Positions 55,399-64,000 of a stretch of 64,000 bases of DNA are shown one piece after another. A program made the translations under genes and the position numbers. The notes under the pieces are model-generated. The model did not search any database, had not been told where the DNA came from, and saw only the letters and a list, made by a program, of their open reading frames with translations. Positions within the stretch are counted from its first letter, which is position 1; every line of letters starts with the position of its first letter. Source of the DNA: Streptococcus sp. M334 (GTDB lineage: Bacteria > Bacillota > Bacilli > Lactobacillales > Streptococcaceae); assembly GCF_000187745.1 (NCBI RefSeq), contig NZ_GL732486.1, positions 98,251 through 162,250 on the forward strand, read 5' to 3'.

Positions 55399-55698
55399 TT
55401 ATTTGGTTGGAATCGAAATTCCAATTAATTTTTCTGAATAGAGGGTTTTGATATTGGCCTCATCAATAGAGTCCTTATCAATTTTACGTTTCAAGAAAAA
55501 TTCTTGAATAGCTTCGATTTCAGTTTCTCGAATAGCACGGTGTTTGTTTGAGATGAGGATTTCATAGTGAAGCGGAGCTTGGGTAAAAATAACATCAGTA
55601 TTTCCAGCAGAATAGACCTCAACAAGGGTTGCATCTGTACTCTCTAGCTGGCTTTTTACAAGTTGCGAGTGTGAGTTTGTCGTATTGATAAGCTTCAT
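55399..55698 (-). CDS. DUF1827 family protein
   Basis: A 99-residue soluble protein of a family found mainly in streptococci and relatives, often near clpE: MKLINTTNSHSQLVKSQLES, then VEVYSAGNTDVIFTQAPLHY and the helical RETEIEAIQEFFLKRKIDKD. Function unknown. GGAGG precedes the ATG on the minus strand. It follows the Nudix gene and clpE in the same direction, though separated by about 60 bases. Confidence 0.8.
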   Translation of the reverse strand: MKLINTTNSHSQLVKSQLESTDATLVEVYSAGNTDVIFTQAPLHYEILISNKHRAIRETEIEAIQEFFLKRKIDKDSIDEANIKTLYSEKLIGISIPTK

Positions 55699-55756
55699 AA
55701 CATTTCCTCCGATTTTCTAATACTATTATAGCACTTTTTGAATAAAGTAGCTTGAT

Positions 55757-56209
55757 TTAGTCAATCTTATGCTGTTTTTTCCAAGATTCAATAGCCCATT
55801 TATGGCTACCACGTTTGAGGTTCTCAATAGCCTCGTCAATAGGGAACCAGGCGATATGATTAAAGTCTTCTAGTGGCTTTTGCACTTCTTTGAAAGAAGT
55901 CGCTTCATAGAGGTAGGCAGGATTGTAGTAGTAGGTGTCACGGTGACGAGAGTAGAAATATTCGTCAGCTTGTCCGTAATAAGTACCAATTTCAGCTGTG
56001 AAACCAAGCTCTTCAATCAATTCACGCTTTAGAGCTTCTTGATGATTTTCACCTGCTTCAATTTCACCACCTGGTAAGAACCAAGCGCCATTTGGTGCTT
56101 GAACAAGAACAATTTGTTTTTGTTCAGTGTCAGGGATAACAGCATAAACACCATAGCGGTGTTGGTAAGTCACATTCTCTTTTTTTTCTCCGAAAGTTGG
56201 GGTTGCCAT
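55757..56209 (-). CDS. Nudix hydrolase (MutT-like)
   Basis: A 150-residue Nudix enzyme: Nudix box GGEIEAGENHQEALKREL followed by IEELGF, all key Glu residues present, and a segment YYYNPAYLYEATSF behind it. It hydrolyses a nucleoside diphosphate derivative, substrate unknown. I chose the ATG at 56209 (MATPTFGEKK, GAGGA upstream) since the longer frame begins before the promoter. Minus-strand promoter TTGACA, 17 nt, TATGAT precedes it, so it is a separate unit from clpE. An intact counterpart to the broken Nudix gene at 37.6 kb, though not closely similar. Confidence 0.9.
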   Translation of the reverse strand: MATPTFGEKKENVTYQHRYGVYAVIPDTEQKQIVLVQAPNGAWFLPGGEIEAGENHQEALKRELIEELGFTAEIGTYYGQADEYFYSRHRDTYYYNPAYLYEATSFKEVQKPLEDFNHIAWFPIDEAIENLKRGSHKWAIESWKKQHKID

Positions 56210-56272
56210 TGCATTTTCCTCATTATCTAGTATCGTTATTATTATCATAATGGACAAAGGCCGAGCTGTCAA
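56210..56272 (-). promoter_or_regulatory. Promoter of the Nudix gene
   Basis: Minus strand TTGACA (about 56267-56272), a 17-nt spacer and TATGAT (about 56244-56249). Confidence 0.7.
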
Positions 56273-56338
56273 GAACTTATAGTTACTTTTGTAAAAAGGA
56301 GCAGAAAATTTTCATTTTCTACTCCTTTTCTATAGGAT

Positions 56339-58597
56339 TTATACTTCTTTCTCAGAAGTTTTTACTTCAGTTTTTTTGGCAGATTTAATCTGAATGTTTC
56401 CCTTGCTGGTCATAACTGCCTTGAGGTCTTTTTCGCTTGGATTTTCAAGGTAGTAGTCAGTGATTGCGTCCTCAATATAGTCTTGAATAGTGCGACGAAG
56501 TGGGCGTGCTCCCATTTTTGGATCATAACCGAGATCAACCAACTTTTCCTTGACCTTGTCAGTTACATCTAAATGAATGTTGTTGCTAGAAAGACGTTTG
56601 TTAACATCTGCCAGCATGAGTTCGACGATTTGGAGCAGGTTGTCCTTGCTGAGAGCCTTAAATTCGATAATACCATCAAAACGGTTCATAAACTCTGGGC
56701 TAAAGAAGTTACCGAGTTCACCGAGAACAGAATTGGTACGTCCTTCTCTAGCAGCACCAAATCCAACGCTGGCTTCTGCCTTACCTGTACCTGCATTTGA
56801 AGTCATGATGATGATTGCGTCCTTGAAGCTAACGGTACGTCCTTGCCCATCTGTCAAACGACCATCGTCCAAGACCTGGAGGAACATGTGCATAACATCT
56901 GGATGGGCTTTCTCTACTTCATCCAAGAGAATTAGAGAATATGGATTGCGGCGGACTTTTTCAGTTAATTGCCCAGCCTCATCGTAGCCGACATAACCTG
57001 GAGGGGCACCAACTAATTTCGCCACACTGTGTTTTTCCATATATTCACTCATATCGAAGCGAATCATACTGTCAGCAGAACCAAAGAGTTCGATAGCTAG
57101 TTGTTTGGAAAGTTCTGTCTTACCGACACCAGTTGGGCCGACAAAGAGGAAACTTCCGATTGGGCGATTAGGAGTACCAAGTCCGACACGATTACGTCGA
57201 ATAGCCTTGGCAATCTTATCGACTGCGTCATCTTGACCAATAACATGAGACTTGAGATCTTCGGCTAGATGGATGAGTTGAGATTGTTCTTTCTCTTTTA
57301 AATCACCAACAGGAATGTTTGTTTTCTGCTCGATAATATGCTCAATGGTTTTCTCACTGATAATAGGAGTATCTTGGTCCGTAACCTTTTTCTTTTGCAT
57401 TTCCTTATATTTAGCAATCTGATCACGGAAGTAGGCTGCCTTCTCAAAATCTTCCTCTCGTGTAGCTTGAGACTTGAGATTTTCGGCCTCAATCAGACGT
57501 TGGTCAATGACTTTAGGATCCACAAAATTCAAGGTCAAATTCATCTTAGAACCAGCTTCATCTAGGAGGTCAATGGCCTTGTCAGGTAAGAAGCGATCTT
57601 GGATGTAGCGATTGGAAAGAGTTGCAGCTGCTTCAATCGCAGCATCGGTATATTGAACGTGGTGGTAGTCTTCGTATTTTTTTTGAATCCCTTTGAGGAT
57701 AGTGATTGTTTCCTCCACCGTTGGTTCATCGACTTTAACAGGCTGCATACGGCGTTCTAGGGCAGCATCCTTTTCAATGATACGATATTCATTGAGGGTA
57801 GTTGCACCGACCAGTTGCAGTTCGCCACGAGCAAGGGCTGGCTTGAGGATATTTCCAGCATCCATATTGCCATCGCCCGCAGAACCAGCACCAACAATTT
57901 CATGGATTTCATCGATAAAGAGGATGATGTCTTCACGTTTGCGAATTTCTTCCATGAGTTTTTGCATGCGTTCTTCAAATTGTCCTCGAATCCCCGTTCC
58001 TTGAACCAGGCTAACCACATCCAGACGGATGACTTGTTTACCTTGGAGTTTATGTGGCACATCGCCATCGACAATTTTCTGAGCTAGACCTTCGACAACG
58101 GCCGTTTTTCCGACACCAGGTTCACCGATAAGAACGGGATTATTCTTGGTTCTGCGATTGAGAATTTCGATGACACGGATAATCTCATCGTCGCGCCCAA
58201 TAACGGGGTCAATATCTCCACGACGGGCAATTTCAGTTACGTTGATACCAAATTCTTCCAGCAGGCCTTTTTCTTGGCTTGGTGGAGGAGTTTGAGCAGG
58301 TCCACGATTTTGGGAACCATAACCGCCGTTTCCACCGTAACCTCCACCTGATTGAGTTGGGGGAGTCGGAGGAGTATTGCTAGAAGGCCTAAAATTGTTT
58401 AGGTCATTGAAGAAATCGCCAAAAGGATCAAAGTCACGATTGTTCAGATCTGTCATACCTTTAAAGAGGCTATTGTTAGGATCTGTCTTGATAATCTTAT
58501 AGCAGTTTTGACAGAGGTCAATTTGTTTTTGCTTTCCATTGAGATTGGTATAAAGATGAATTGTTGAGTCATTGATTTTACAGTTTTGACAAAGCAT
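56339..58597 (-). CDS. clpE: ATP-dependent Clp protease ATP-binding subunit ClpE
   Basis: A 752-residue HSP100 unfoldase that feeds ClpP. It has the ClpE-specific N-terminal zinc finger (Cys3, Cys6, Cys29, Cys32), a Gly/Pro/Asn-rich linker (about 60-110), AAA+ module 1 ([17 protein letters not shown]), a UVR/middle domain ([18 protein letters not shown]) and AAA+ module 2 ([23 protein letters not shown]). Expression is controlled by CtsR: a perfect CtsR site lies just upstream of the start. In streptococci clpE is a heat and stress gene. Confidence 0.97.
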   Translation of the reverse strand: MLCQNCKINDSTIHLYTNLNGKQKQIDLCQNCYKIIKTDPNNSLFKGMTDLNNRDFDPFGDFFNDLNNFRPSSNTPPTPPTQSGGGYGGNGGYGSQNRGPAQTPPPSQEKGLLEEFGINVTEIARRGDIDPVIGRDDEIIRVIEILNRRTKNNPVLIGEPGVGKTAVVEGLAQKIVDGDVPHKLQGKQVIRLDVVSLVQGTGIRGQFEERMQKLMEEIRKREDIILFIDEIHEIVGAGSAGDGNMDAGNILKPALARGELQLVGATTLNEYRIIEKDAALERRMQPVKVDEPTVEETITILKGIQKKYEDYHHVQYTDAAIEAAATLSNRYIQDRFLPDKAIDLLDEAGSKMNLTLNFVDPKVIDQRLIEAENLKSQATREEDFEKAAYFRDQIAKYKEMQKKKVTDQDTPIISEKTIEHIIEQKTNIPVGDLKEKEQSQLIHLAEDLKSHVIGQDDAVDKIAKAIRRNRVGLGTPNRPIGSFLFVGPTGVGKTELSKQLAIELFGSADSMIRFDMSEYMEKHSVAKLVGAPPGYVGYDEAGQLTEKVRRNPYSLILLDEVEKAHPDVMHMFLQVLDDGRLTDGQGRTVSFKDAIIIMTSNAGTGKAEASVGFGAAREGRTNSVLGELGNFFSPEFMNRFDGIIEFKALSKDNLLQIVELMLADVNKRLSSNNIHLDVTDKVKEKLVDLGYDPKMGARPLRRTIQDYIEDAITDYYLENPSEKDLKAVMTSKGNIQIKSAKKTEVKTSEKEV

Positions 58598-58637
58598 ACA
58601 TCTACCTCATTTCTTTCTTTAGCTTGACCTGTTTAAA

Positions 58638-58677
58638 GGTCAAAAATAGTCAAATTTCTATACTCTCATTATAACAG
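58638..58677 (-). promoter_or_regulatory. CtsR operator and promoter of clpE
   Basis: GGTCAAAAATAGTCAAA (58638-58654, plus strand) is a perfect match to the CtsR heptad repeat (RGTCAAA-N3-RGTCAAA). The minus-strand extended -10 TGT-TATAAT (about 58669-58674) lies 15 bases upstream, so CtsR binding would cover the start of transcription. Confidence 0.9.
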
Positions 58678-58753
58678 GATTGGGGTGTAAAGCAAGTAAA
58701 AAGATTGCAGCTTTGAGAAGTTGTTACAATGAAAATCTTTGTGAATTTGGACT

Positions 58754-58787
58754 AAAAAAATCCTATTTGTGAGACAAAGAGGATTTT
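58754..58787 (-). terminator. Terminator of the DUF1797 gene
   Basis: The stem AAAATCCT / AGGATTTT with a 15-nt loop, T run on the minus strand. Confidence 0.75.
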
Positions 58788-58824
58788 GGTTAGACATGCA
58801 GGGGCAATCCCGGCTTGTTTTATA

Positions 58825-59055
58825 TTAGTAAAGGAGTTCGTAAATCTCCATTGCAATCAAGTCAATGCTGTCAAACGTATAAGTTTCACGAGCTTCGACA
58901 TCACGAAGGGTAAAGATTGAACCGTTTTCTTCGTCGTGGCTGTATGCAACTTCTGCAACAACAACTCCTTCGCGTTCAAAATTACGTTTTAAATTTCCAC
59001 CGTCTTTAGCCATTGCTTCAAGGCGGTTGATGATTCTAACCAAATGTGATTCCAT
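58825..59055 (-). CDS. DUF1797 (YkuJ-like) family protein
   Basis: A 76-residue acidic cytoplasmic protein: SHLVRIINRLEAMAKDGGNL, then REGVVVAEVAYSHDE and TYTFDSIDLIAMEIYELLY, as in the conserved Firmicutes YkuJ family. Function not established. AAGGAG precedes the ATG on the minus strand. It has its own terminator, lies between clpE and the amino acid ABC transporter, and is a regular core gene. Confidence 0.85.
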   Translation of the reverse strand: MESHLVRIINRLEAMAKDGGNLKRNFEREGVVVAEVAYSHDEENGSIFTLRDVEARETYTFDSIDLIAMEIYELLY

Positions 59056-59181
59056 TTTGATTCTCCTTCATTTCTTATCTTTACTATTTTACCATAAAGG
59101 AGGCCAACTTGACTAGAAAAAACTAAGATTTCTCGCTAAATCTACCAGCTTAAACTTTTTTGAATAAATCGGATAAAAAGT

Positions 59182-59210
59182 TTGAATTTTAATTCAATGC
59201 ATGTTATAAT
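59182..59210 (+). promoter_or_regulatory. Promoter of the amino acid ABC operon
   Basis: TTGAAT (59182-59187), a 17-nt spacer and TATAAT (59205-59210), 35 bases before the chosen permease start. It excludes the 21-codon longer frame that starts at 59182. Confidence 0.8.
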
Positions 59211-59244
59211 CATACAGTATTCTATTTTAGAAAGCGGTGTGACT

Positions 59245-59928
59245 ATGAATTTTTCTTTTTTACCTAAGTATTTACCTTATTTTAACTATGGGGCTGTTGT
59301 GACGGTTCTCATTTCTATCTGTGTTGTCTTTTTGGGAACTATTTTGGGTGTTGTCTTGGCTTTTGGGCAACGTTCAAAGTTTAAACCGCTTGTTTGGTTC
59401 GCCAACTTATACGTTTGGATTTTCCGTGGGACACCAATGATGGTTCAGATTATGATTGCCTTTGCCCTTATGCACATCAATGCTCCGACTATTCAGGTTG
59501 GGATTTTGGGTGTTGATTTTTCTCGTCTGATTCCAGGGATTTTGATTATTTCTATGAACAGTGGTGCTTATGTTTCTGAGACTGTTCGTGCTGGGATTAA
59601 TGCGGTCCCTAAGGGGCAGTTAGAGGCGGCCTATTCTTTAGGGATTCGTCCTAAAAATGCGATGCGATATGTGATTTTGCCACAAGCAATCAAAAATATC
59701 TTGCCAGCCTTGGGGAACGAATTTATCACTATTATCAAGGATAGTTCCCTCTTATCAGCTATCGGTGTCATGGAGTTGTGGAATGGGGCTACAACAGTTT
59801 CTACAACAACCTATCTACCTTTAACACCACTTTTATTTGCTGCATTTTACTACTTGATTATGACCTCTATTTTGACCGTAGCCTTGAAAGCTTTTGAAAA
59901 ACGTATGGGACAAGGAGATAAGAAATAA
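59245..59928 (+). CDS. Polar amino acid ABC transporter permease
   Basis: A 227-residue permease of the HisM/GlnP family: opening [20 protein letters not shown], about five membrane helices, the EAA loop [20 protein letters not shown], and [16 protein letters not shown]. It imports a polar amino acid together with the ATPase gene that follows (overlap TAATG). No substrate-binding lipoprotein gene is encoded here, so a binding protein must come from elsewhere. Start: ATG 59245, with a weak ribosome binding site. In pneumococcus the same pair stands between clpE and folD. Confidence 0.92.
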   Translation: MNFSFLPKYLPYFNYGAVVTVLISICVVFLGTILGVVLAFGQRSKFKPLVWFANLYVWIFRGTPMMVQIMIAFALMHINAPTIQVGILGVDFSRLIPGILIISMNSGAYVSETVRAGINAVPKGQLEAAYSLGIRPKNAMRYVILPQAIKNILPALGNEFITIIKDSSLLSAIGVMELWNGATTVSTTTYLPLTPLLFAAFYYLIMTSILTVALKAFEKRMGQGDKK

Positions 59929-60662
59929 TGACAGAAACCTTGATAAAAATTGAAAATTTACATAAATCTTTCGGAAAGAATGAAGTATTGAAGGGCATCA
60001 ACCTCGAGATTAAAAGGGGGGAAGTTGTCGTTATCATCGGTCCTTCAGGGAGCGGGAAATCTACCTTGCTTCGCTCTATGAATTTGTTGGAAGAAGCGAC
60101 CAAGGGGAAAGTTATCTTTGAGGGAGTCGATATTACGGACAAGAAGAATGACCTCTTTGCCATGCGTGAGAAGATGGGCATGGTTTTCCAACAATTTAAT
60201 CTCTTTCCTAATATGACTGTGATGGAAAACATCACCTTGTCTCCTATCAAGACCAAAGGTGAAAGTAAGGAAGTTGCAGAGAAGAGAGCCCAGGAACTTT
60301 TGGAAAAAGTTGGTTTACCAGATAAGGCAACTGCTTATCCACAGAGTTTGTCAGGTGGGCAGCAGCAACGGATTGCCATCGCGCGTGGGTTGGCAATGGA
60401 ACCAGATGTTTTACTCTTTGACGAGCCGACTTCAGCCCTGGACCCTGAAATGGTAGGTGAGGTGCTGGCTGTTATGCAAGACCTAGCCAAGTCAGGAATG
60501 ACTATGGTTATCGTAACGCATGAAATGGGATTTGCCCGTGAGGTGGCAGATCGTGTTATCTTTATGGCAGACGGTGTGGTTGTTGAAGATGGGACACCTG
60601 AGCAGATTTTTGAACAAACCCAAGAACAACGGACTAAGGATTTCTTGAGTAAGGTTTTATAA
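59928..60662 (+). CDS. Polar amino acid ABC transporter ATP-binding protein
   Basis: A 244-residue ATPase of the GlnQ/HisP group with Walker [11 protein letters not shown]-loop [17 protein letters not shown], signature [17 protein letters not shown], Walker [17 protein letters not shown] and H-loop [15 protein letters not shown]. Overlaps the permease stop by one base and is therefore translationally coupled. A terminator follows 30 bases later. Confidence 0.96.
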   Translation: MTETLIKIENLHKSFGKNEVLKGINLEIKRGEVVVIIGPSGSGKSTLLRSMNLLEEATKGKVIFEGVDITDKKNDLFAMREKMGMVFQQFNLFPNMTVMENITLSPIKTKGESKEVAEKRAQELLEKVGLPDKATAYPQSLSGGQQQRIAIARGLAMEPDVLLFDEPTSALDPEMVGEVLAVMQDLAKSGMTMVIVTHEMGFAREVADRVIFMADGVVVEDGTPEQIFEQTQEQRTKDFLSKVL

Positions 60663-60693
60663 TCTATTTTAAAATTTCAAGACAAGATTAGTG

Positions 60694-60715
60694 AAAAGCT
60701 CAACCAGAGCTTTTT
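60694..60715 (+). terminator. Terminator of the amino acid ABC operon
   Basis: The stem AAAAGCTC / GAGCTTTT with a 5-nt loop and T run. Confidence 0.92.
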
Positions 60716-60815
60716 CTTATAGTTTGAAACTATAGGATTGCCTAGGAAAGAAGTGTTAGAGGGTACTAGCAGTTTTTGGTATAATGGAAGATATTTGAAA
60801 GAAAAGAGAATTGAT

Positions 60816-61673
60816 ATGACACAGATTATTGATGGGAAGGCTCTAGCAGCTAAGTTACAAGGGCAGTTGGCTGAAAAGACTGCAAGATTAAAGGAAGAAA
60901 CAGCTCTAGTACCTGGTTTGGTAGTGATTTTGGTGGGAGACAACCCAGCAAGTCAAGTTTACGTTCGCAACAAGGAACGTTCTGCCCTTGCGACTGGTTT
61001 TCGTAGCGAAGTAGTGCGAGTTCCAGAGACTATTACTCAAGAGGAATTGTTAGATTTGATTGCTAAATACAATAAAAATCTAGCTTGGCATGGGATTTTG
61101 GTTCAGTTACCTTTACCCAAACATATCGATGAAGAGGCGGTTTTGTTGGCCATTGATCCCGAAAAGGATGTAGATGGTTTCCATCCGCTAAACATGGGGC
61201 GTCTTTGGTCTGGTCATCCAGTCATGATTCCTTCTACACCTGCAGGAATTATGGAAATGTTTCATGAATATGGGATTGACTTGGAAGGTAAAAATGCGGT
61301 CGTCATCGGTCGTTCCAATATCGTCGGAAAACCTATGGCCCAGCTTCTTTTGGCCAAGAATGCAACAGTGACCTTGACTCACTCACGCACCCATAATCTC
61401 GCTAAGGTTGCTGCTAAAGCGGATATTCTTGTAGTAGCAATCGGCCGTGCCAAGTTTGTGACTGCTGACTTTGTCAAACCAGGTGCGGTAGTCATTGACG
61501 TTGGGATGAATCGTGATGCAAATGGTAAGCTCTGTGGGGATGTGGATTATGAGGCAGTTGCACCACTTGCTAGCCACATCACGCCAGTCCCTGGAGGTGT
61601 CGGTCCTATGACCATTACCATGCTAATGGAGCAAACCTATCAGGCAGCACTTCGGACATTGGATATAAAATAG
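60816..61673 (+). CDS. folD: Methylenetetrahydrofolate dehydrogenase/cyclohydrolase
   Basis: Bifunctional one-carbon enzyme interconverting 5,10-methylene-THF and 10-formyl-THF. The 285-residue protein shows [17 protein letters not shown] with the catalytic Lys (YVxxK), the [12 protein letters not shown] segment, [14 protein letters not shown], the NADP-binding [17 protein letters not shown] and [14 protein letters not shown] at the end. I chose the ATG at 60816 after AAAAGAG; the longer frame starts far upstream before the TATAAT at about 60780. Single gene with own promoter. Confidence 0.97.
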   Translation: MTQIIDGKALAAKLQGQLAEKTARLKEETALVPGLVVILVGDNPASQVYVRNKERSALATGFRSEVVRVPETITQEELLDLIAKYNKNLAWHGILVQLPLPKHIDEEAVLLAIDPEKDVDGFHPLNMGRLWSGHPVMIPSTPAGIMEMFHEYGIDLEGKNAVVIGRSNIVGKPMAQLLLAKNATVTLTHSRTHNLAKVAAKADILVVAIGRAKFVTADFVKPGAVVIDVGMNRDANGKLCGDVDYEAVAPLASHITPVPGGVGPMTITMLMEQTYQAALRTLDIK

Positions 61674-61758
61674 GAACAAATTCGCTGAAGAAAGTCTATT
61701 TTCTATAGCTATATCTAAAATTGTAGAAATGAGTATTAAATTTTAGATATAAGATTAC

Positions 61759-61783
61759 AAAAGGAGGTCTGCGCCTCCTTTTT
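61759..61783 (+). terminator. Terminator of folD
   Basis: The stem AAAAGGAGG / CCTCCTTTTT around TCTGCG. Its T run is directly followed by TTGTATAAT, the -10 of the next gene. Confidence 0.9.
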
Positions 61784-61809
61784 GTTGTATAATGGAGTGA
61801 GGTGATTAG

Positions 61810-62631
61810 ATGATTTTAAAAATTTATAATGGAGAATATAGTTTACAATGGGATGGGATATACTACTTAGCACTAATTGATTATCCAAATATTCAAGAGT
61901 GGGAATTAGAAAAAATTGCTAAATTTATAGCTTACGAAAAACTTCATAAACGTCAAACAAGTATTGAGTGTGCTGATTCTTGTTTAAAAAAAGAGATTTT
62001 AGATTACATCTATCAGCCTCCCTTTCTGCCACCATTTACGCCTACAGATAAAAGAGTAGCCTCGACTTATGATCTACATAAAAGCTTAGTGACTTCAGAC
62101 TACTGTAGTCATACTACGACTATAGGTGCAGCGATTTCTATCTTTAAAATAGGTCAGATCTTATCTGCTGTGAAAGCCTTTGGGCGAGATGCTGAGGAGT
62201 TGGTTTTGGATAGTCGAAATGCTGCATCGGATCCGATAGATTATTTTGACTATGTCATGTTAGGGTGGTCAAATACAAGTTCTGGTTATCGATTAGCGAT
62301 GGAGCGTTTGTTAGGACGGGCACCGTCTGAGGAGGAATTGCAAGAAAAGTTCATTCCTGGCGTTAGTTTTCATTTTCTGTATGAAGAATTAATTCAAGCA
62401 CCAGGTTATATGTTTGATGGCTATCATGTTGCAAAAATTAAGGATATGTTGAATTTATTTAGTGAGTTGTATATTTGCATTATTCCAACTCATAATAAGA
62501 GCCAATTTGAAAATATTATTCCAAGTCGATTACTAGATAGGGTGTATTATCTTGACCATGATGGAGAAGGTTTGGAAGAGTGGACTAAAAAAGTGTATCG
62601 GATTGTCTTAAAACAATCAGGTAAAGGATAG
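61810..62631 (+). CDS. Conserved hypothetical protein
   Basis: I do not recognise this 273-residue cytoplasmic protein. It has a beta-rich start (LKIYNGEYSLQWDGIYYLAL), a helical, acidic middle and a hydrophilic C-terminal domain (FSELYICIIPTHNKSQFENI, YYLDHDGEGLEEW). No catalytic motif stands out; three Cys (about residues 54, 58 and 98) may be incidental. GAGGTGA precedes the ATG and TATAAT lies at about 61787-61792, right after the folD terminator. It precedes nnrD by 13 bases and is likely in one operon with it, as in pneumococcus (between folD and nnrD). Confidence 0.75.
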   Translation: MILKIYNGEYSLQWDGIYYLALIDYPNIQEWELEKIAKFIAYEKLHKRQTSIECADSCLKKEILDYIYQPPFLPPFTPTDKRVASTYDLHKSLVTSDYCSHTTTIGAAISIFKIGQILSAVKAFGRDAEELVLDSRNAASDPIDYFDYVMLGWSNTSSGYRLAMERLLGRAPSEEELQEKFIPGVSFHFLYEELIQAPGYMFDGYHVAKIKDMLNLFSELYICIIPTHNKSQFENIIPSRLLDRVYYLDHDGEGLEEWTKKVYRIVLKQSGKG

Positions 62632-62644
62632 TTGAGGAAAAAGG

Positions 62645-63487
62645 ATGAAAGTGATTGATAAAAGCTTACTAAAAAAAGTCATTATTGAACGTTCTCGTAC
62701 CAGTCATAAAGGAGACTATGGTCGCTTGCTTCTGTTAGGTGGAACTTATCCTTATGGTGGTGCCATCATCATGGCTACTTTAGCAGCTGTAAAAAGCGGT
62801 GCAGGATTGGTGACAGTTGGAACGGACAGGGAAAATATTCCAGCTCTGCACAGCCATTTACCCGAGGCTATGGCCTTTTCTCTTCAAGACCAGCACTTGT
62901 TAAAAGAGCAATTGGAGAAGGCAGAAGTTATCTTGCTAGGGCCTGGTTTAGGAGACGATGCTTTTGGAGAAAATCTAGTAAAACAAGTCTTTGTTAATTT
63001 AAGCCAAAATCAGATTTTGATTGTAGACGGAGGAGCCTTGACCATTCTTGCTAGAACAAGTTTGTCGTTGCCATCTAACCAGCTTATCCTAACTCCTCAC
63101 CAAAAAGAATGGGAAAAACTGTCTGGTATTGCTATTGAAAAGCAAAACAAAGATGCAACGGCTAGTGCCCTAACTTCCTTCCCTCAAGGAACGATTTTAG
63201 TGGAGAAAGGTCCAGCTACTCGTATTTGGCAAGTTGGTCAATCTGATTTTTACCAGTTACAGGTTGGCGGTCCCTATCAGGCGACTGGGGGAATGGGAGA
63301 TACTCTGGCTGGAATGATTGCAGGATTTGTAGGTCAGTTTAAACAAGCCAGTCTCTACGAGCGTGTGGTAGTAGCGACCCATCTTCACTCAGCTATTGCT
63401 CAAGAACTAGCTCAAGAACAGTATGTGGTCTTACCAACGGAAATCAGTAATTATCTTCCAGAAGTAATGAAAAATGTCTCAAAATAG
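62645..63487 (+). CDS. nnrD: ADP-dependent NAD(P)H-hydrate dehydratase
   Basis: Repairs hydrated NADH and NADPH by ADP-dependent dehydration. The 280-residue protein belongs to the ribokinase-like YjeF C-terminal family: SHKGDYGRLLLLGGTYPYGG at the N-terminus, ILLGPGLGDDAF, ILTPHQKEWEKLSG, LVEKGPATRIW, and the catalytic GATGGMGDTLAG-like segment YQATGGMGDTLAGMIAG near the C-terminus. No N-terminal epimerase domain, so it is the stand-alone dehydratase. AAAAAGGATG marks the start. A terminator follows. Confidence 0.95.
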   Translation: MKVIDKSLLKKVIIERSRTSHKGDYGRLLLLGGTYPYGGAIIMATLAAVKSGAGLVTVGTDRENIPALHSHLPEAMAFSLQDQHLLKEQLEKAEVILLGPGLGDDAFGENLVKQVFVNLSQNQILIVDGGALTILARTSLSLPSNQLILTPHQKEWEKLSGIAIEKQNKDATASALTSFPQGTILVEKGPATRIWQVGQSDFYQLQVGGPYQATGGMGDTLAGMIAGFVGQFKQASLYERVVVATHLHSAIAQELAQEQYVVLPTEISNYLPEVMKNVSK

Positions 63488-64000
63488 GCTGGGCTAGAAT
63501 TTAATTTGAGTGGGAAATTTAGAAAAATTTTCCAAGATAAAACGCATAATATCAAGTTTTTTGTACTGATAATATGCGTTTTTATAATTTTGAAATTTCT
63601 GTGATCTTTTATACTCATTTAAAATGATACTGTACCTTTTTGTTGATAATTCCATAAAAAATATAGCAGATTGGAATAAGATTTAGATAAATCACTTGGT
63701 GCATTCAAATTAATTTCTAAAAATGCTTTAGAAGTTAATTTGTACTACTCTAGCTTCAATTTACTATATCTTAGTTCAAGTAGACATCCTGAGGAACGTT
63801 AATTACTTTTAAAACCAATCATTTTCATAATCAGATTCATTCTCAATCCAAACCTTTTACTGCAACTTCGATAGGTTGTTGAAAAAATTTTAAAGACCTT
63901 TACTTTGCCAAATATGTTCCCTATTTTATTTATGACTCTATTTAATCATTTTTTGTATTACAGGAGGTCAATTATGAGAAAATTTTTGGAAAAATAGTTT
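63488..64000. other. Terminal intergenic region, no convincing gene
   Basis: After the nnrD terminator I see no coding frame of normal length on either strand up to the edge. The only notable feature is a strong Shine-Dalgarno sequence (AGGAGG, 63963-63968) in front of a seven-codon ORF (63974-63997), which may be a leader peptide or a gene start truncated by mutation. Confidence 0.5.
63539..63583 (+). terminator. Terminator of nnrD
   Basis: The stem AAAACGCATAATATCA / TGATAATATGCGTTTT (one mismatch) with a 12-nt loop and T run. Confidence 0.9.

Overview
The window is a chromosomal segment of a mitis-group streptococcus, most likely Streptococcus pneumoniae or a very close relative (S. pseudopneumoniae, S. 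mitis). The case rests on low G+C content, BOX repeat elements (boxA/boxB/boxC modules), an IS1381-like element, and a housekeeping order I recognise from pneumococcus: pyrD-holA-sodA-yutD-rlmN, slrA, rpsP-khpA, rimM-trmD, bioY, gor, a MacAB-like pump, metG, pepN, ciaRH, dinG, rodA, gyrB, ezrA, clpE, folD, nnrD. I see no rRNA, tRNA or CRISPR array.

Layout. 1-3050 is an accessory segment: a decayed tyrosine recombinase at the left edge, a ComQ-like isoprenoid synthase gene and a convergent gene for an unknown membrane protein that share an almost identical promoter/leader, then gene-poor DNA with a third copy of the same operator-like motif. 3050-12300 is core: gdhA, pyrD, holA, sodA, yutD, rlmN, a VanZ-like gene, an ABC-F ATPase and the lipoprotein rotamase gene slrA. 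12400-19200 is a degenerate integrated element. It is bounded by direct repeats matching the 3' end of rpsI (ribosomal protein S9), and holds a broken integrase with arm-type repeats and an IS1381-like insertion. Its cargo operon encodes an AvrD-like protein, a P-loop nucleotide kinase-like protein, an old-yellow-enzyme flavoprotein and a DHA2 exporter, with a divergent HxlR-type regulator. 19250-20700 has a membrane protein/XRE regulator pair with a palindromic operator and a possible small ORF.

20700-34100 is core again (rpsP, khpA, rimM, trmD, a stand-alone ATP-cone protein, a PC4-like protein, bioY, gor, the MacAB-like efflux operon, metG). It includes a cluster of broken genes: mazG-like (split by a BOX element), a DMT transporter (1-nt frameshift) and an alpha/beta hydrolase (17-bp tandem duplication). 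34134-39400 has a BOX element, a PadR-regulated membrane protein, an aldo/keto reductase flanked by a duplicated terminator-promoter module, a Tad2-like (DUF2829) protein, an SDR, a Nudix gene with a nonsense codon, a stand-alone PEP-utilising-enzyme C-terminal domain and an ASCH protein. 39480-64000 is mostly core, interrupted by a decayed IS200/IS605-type element at about 54480-55265 and ending in 510 bp without a convincing gene.

The best candidates for an undescribed system are the AvrD-like operon (14.2-18.8 kb), which looks like a compact pathway for making and exporting a small lipid-like or sugar-derived signal, and the ComQ-like/membrane-protein pair (0.4-2.5 kb) with its shared operator. 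Both functional readings are inference from family recognition and gene context, without database searches.
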